In this document: one piece after another, positions 63,990-64,000 of the stretch
Position numbering within the stretch: the stretch's first letter is position 1
Layout: every line of letters begins with the position of its first letter
From: Isochrysis galbana
Taxonomy: Eukaryota > Haptophyta > Isochrysidales > Isochrysidaceae
DNA length: 64,000 bases
Assembly (NCBI GenBank): GCA_018136815.1
Contig: CM030936.1
Location: 5,245,774 to 5,309,773 of the forward strand
Direction of reading: 5' to 3'
Notes under the pieces: generated by a model
Database searches by the model: none
Told to the model about the DNA's origin: nothing
What the model saw: only the letters and a program-made list of their open reading frames with translations
Translations under genes and position numbers: made by a program

Positions 63990-64000
63990 CCGTTGCCTCA

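Overview
This is nuclear DNA of a eukaryote, most likely a GC-rich unicellular alga. A haptophyte is my best guess from the GC-AG introns, the high third-position GC and the gene content, but nothing in the sequence proves the lineage. The host genes have introns and widely spaced promoters. There are no bacterial-style operons, no rRNA or tRNA genes and no CRISPR. A run of 100 N at 18301-18400 marks an assembly gap.

Host genes, left to right: a large PX-domain protein with an alanine-rich coiled coil and a C-terminal membrane segment (716-5455, -); a CUE-domain protein resembling CUEDC2 (11533-12387, -); a GT77 glycosyltransferase of the XEG113 type in 12 exons (13406-17515, +); a coding segment I cannot identify (32961-33432, -); a plasma-membrane type syntaxin whose first coding exon is only 7 nt (33710-34887, -); a GT8 glycogenin-like glycosyltransferase (38910-39905, -); a GT61/DUF563 glycosyltransferase in three exons (44607-46388, -); a secreted protein of unknown function with four copies of a repeat I do not recognise (48563-50050, -); an AGC kinase with a PKA-like catalytic domain and an N-terminal hydrophobic region (54884-56922, -); and part of a multi-pass membrane protein at the right edge (about 62950-63989, -). 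Three unrelated glycosyltransferase families lie within 33 kb.

Most of the remaining sequence is transposon-derived. (a) A degenerate Ty3/gypsy chromovirus (18401-28846, -) has a gag-like frame and a pol frame. Upstream of the protease, pol carries a domain resembling phage-type cytosine DNA methyltransferases (PPC and ENP motifs present). The copy is broken by an in-frame stop in the reverse transcriptase and two frameshifts in the integrase region. (b) Three hAT-type DNA transposons are delimited by 8-bp target-site duplications: 30552-31799, 41817-44138 (encodes a chromodomain joined to a hAT dimerisation domain with no catalytic core) and 58978-62650 (carries a chromodomain ORF, a chromovirus integrase-chromodomain fragment and an ankyrin ORF). 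A further hAT C-terminal ORF lies at 8458-9339. (c) A ~760-bp non-coding retroelement, called R1 here, has at least five copies with 14-20 bp target-site duplications, including one nested in another and one inserted in the 5' coding part of a hAT gene. (d) A LINE family is recognised by ORF1 starting MER and by reverse-transcriptase thumb fragments; one short derivative is bounded by a 19-bp duplication. (e) A second dispersed repeat, R2, occurs twice in opposite orientation, flanking the CUE and GT77 genes.

The recurring theme is chromatin-targeting domains in mobile elements: two chromovirus chromodomains, two hAT chromodomain ORFs, a possible Tudor-like stretch in another hAT ORF and the methyltransferase-like domain in pol. 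Low-complexity purine/pyrimidine tracts sit just upstream of several host-gene starts.
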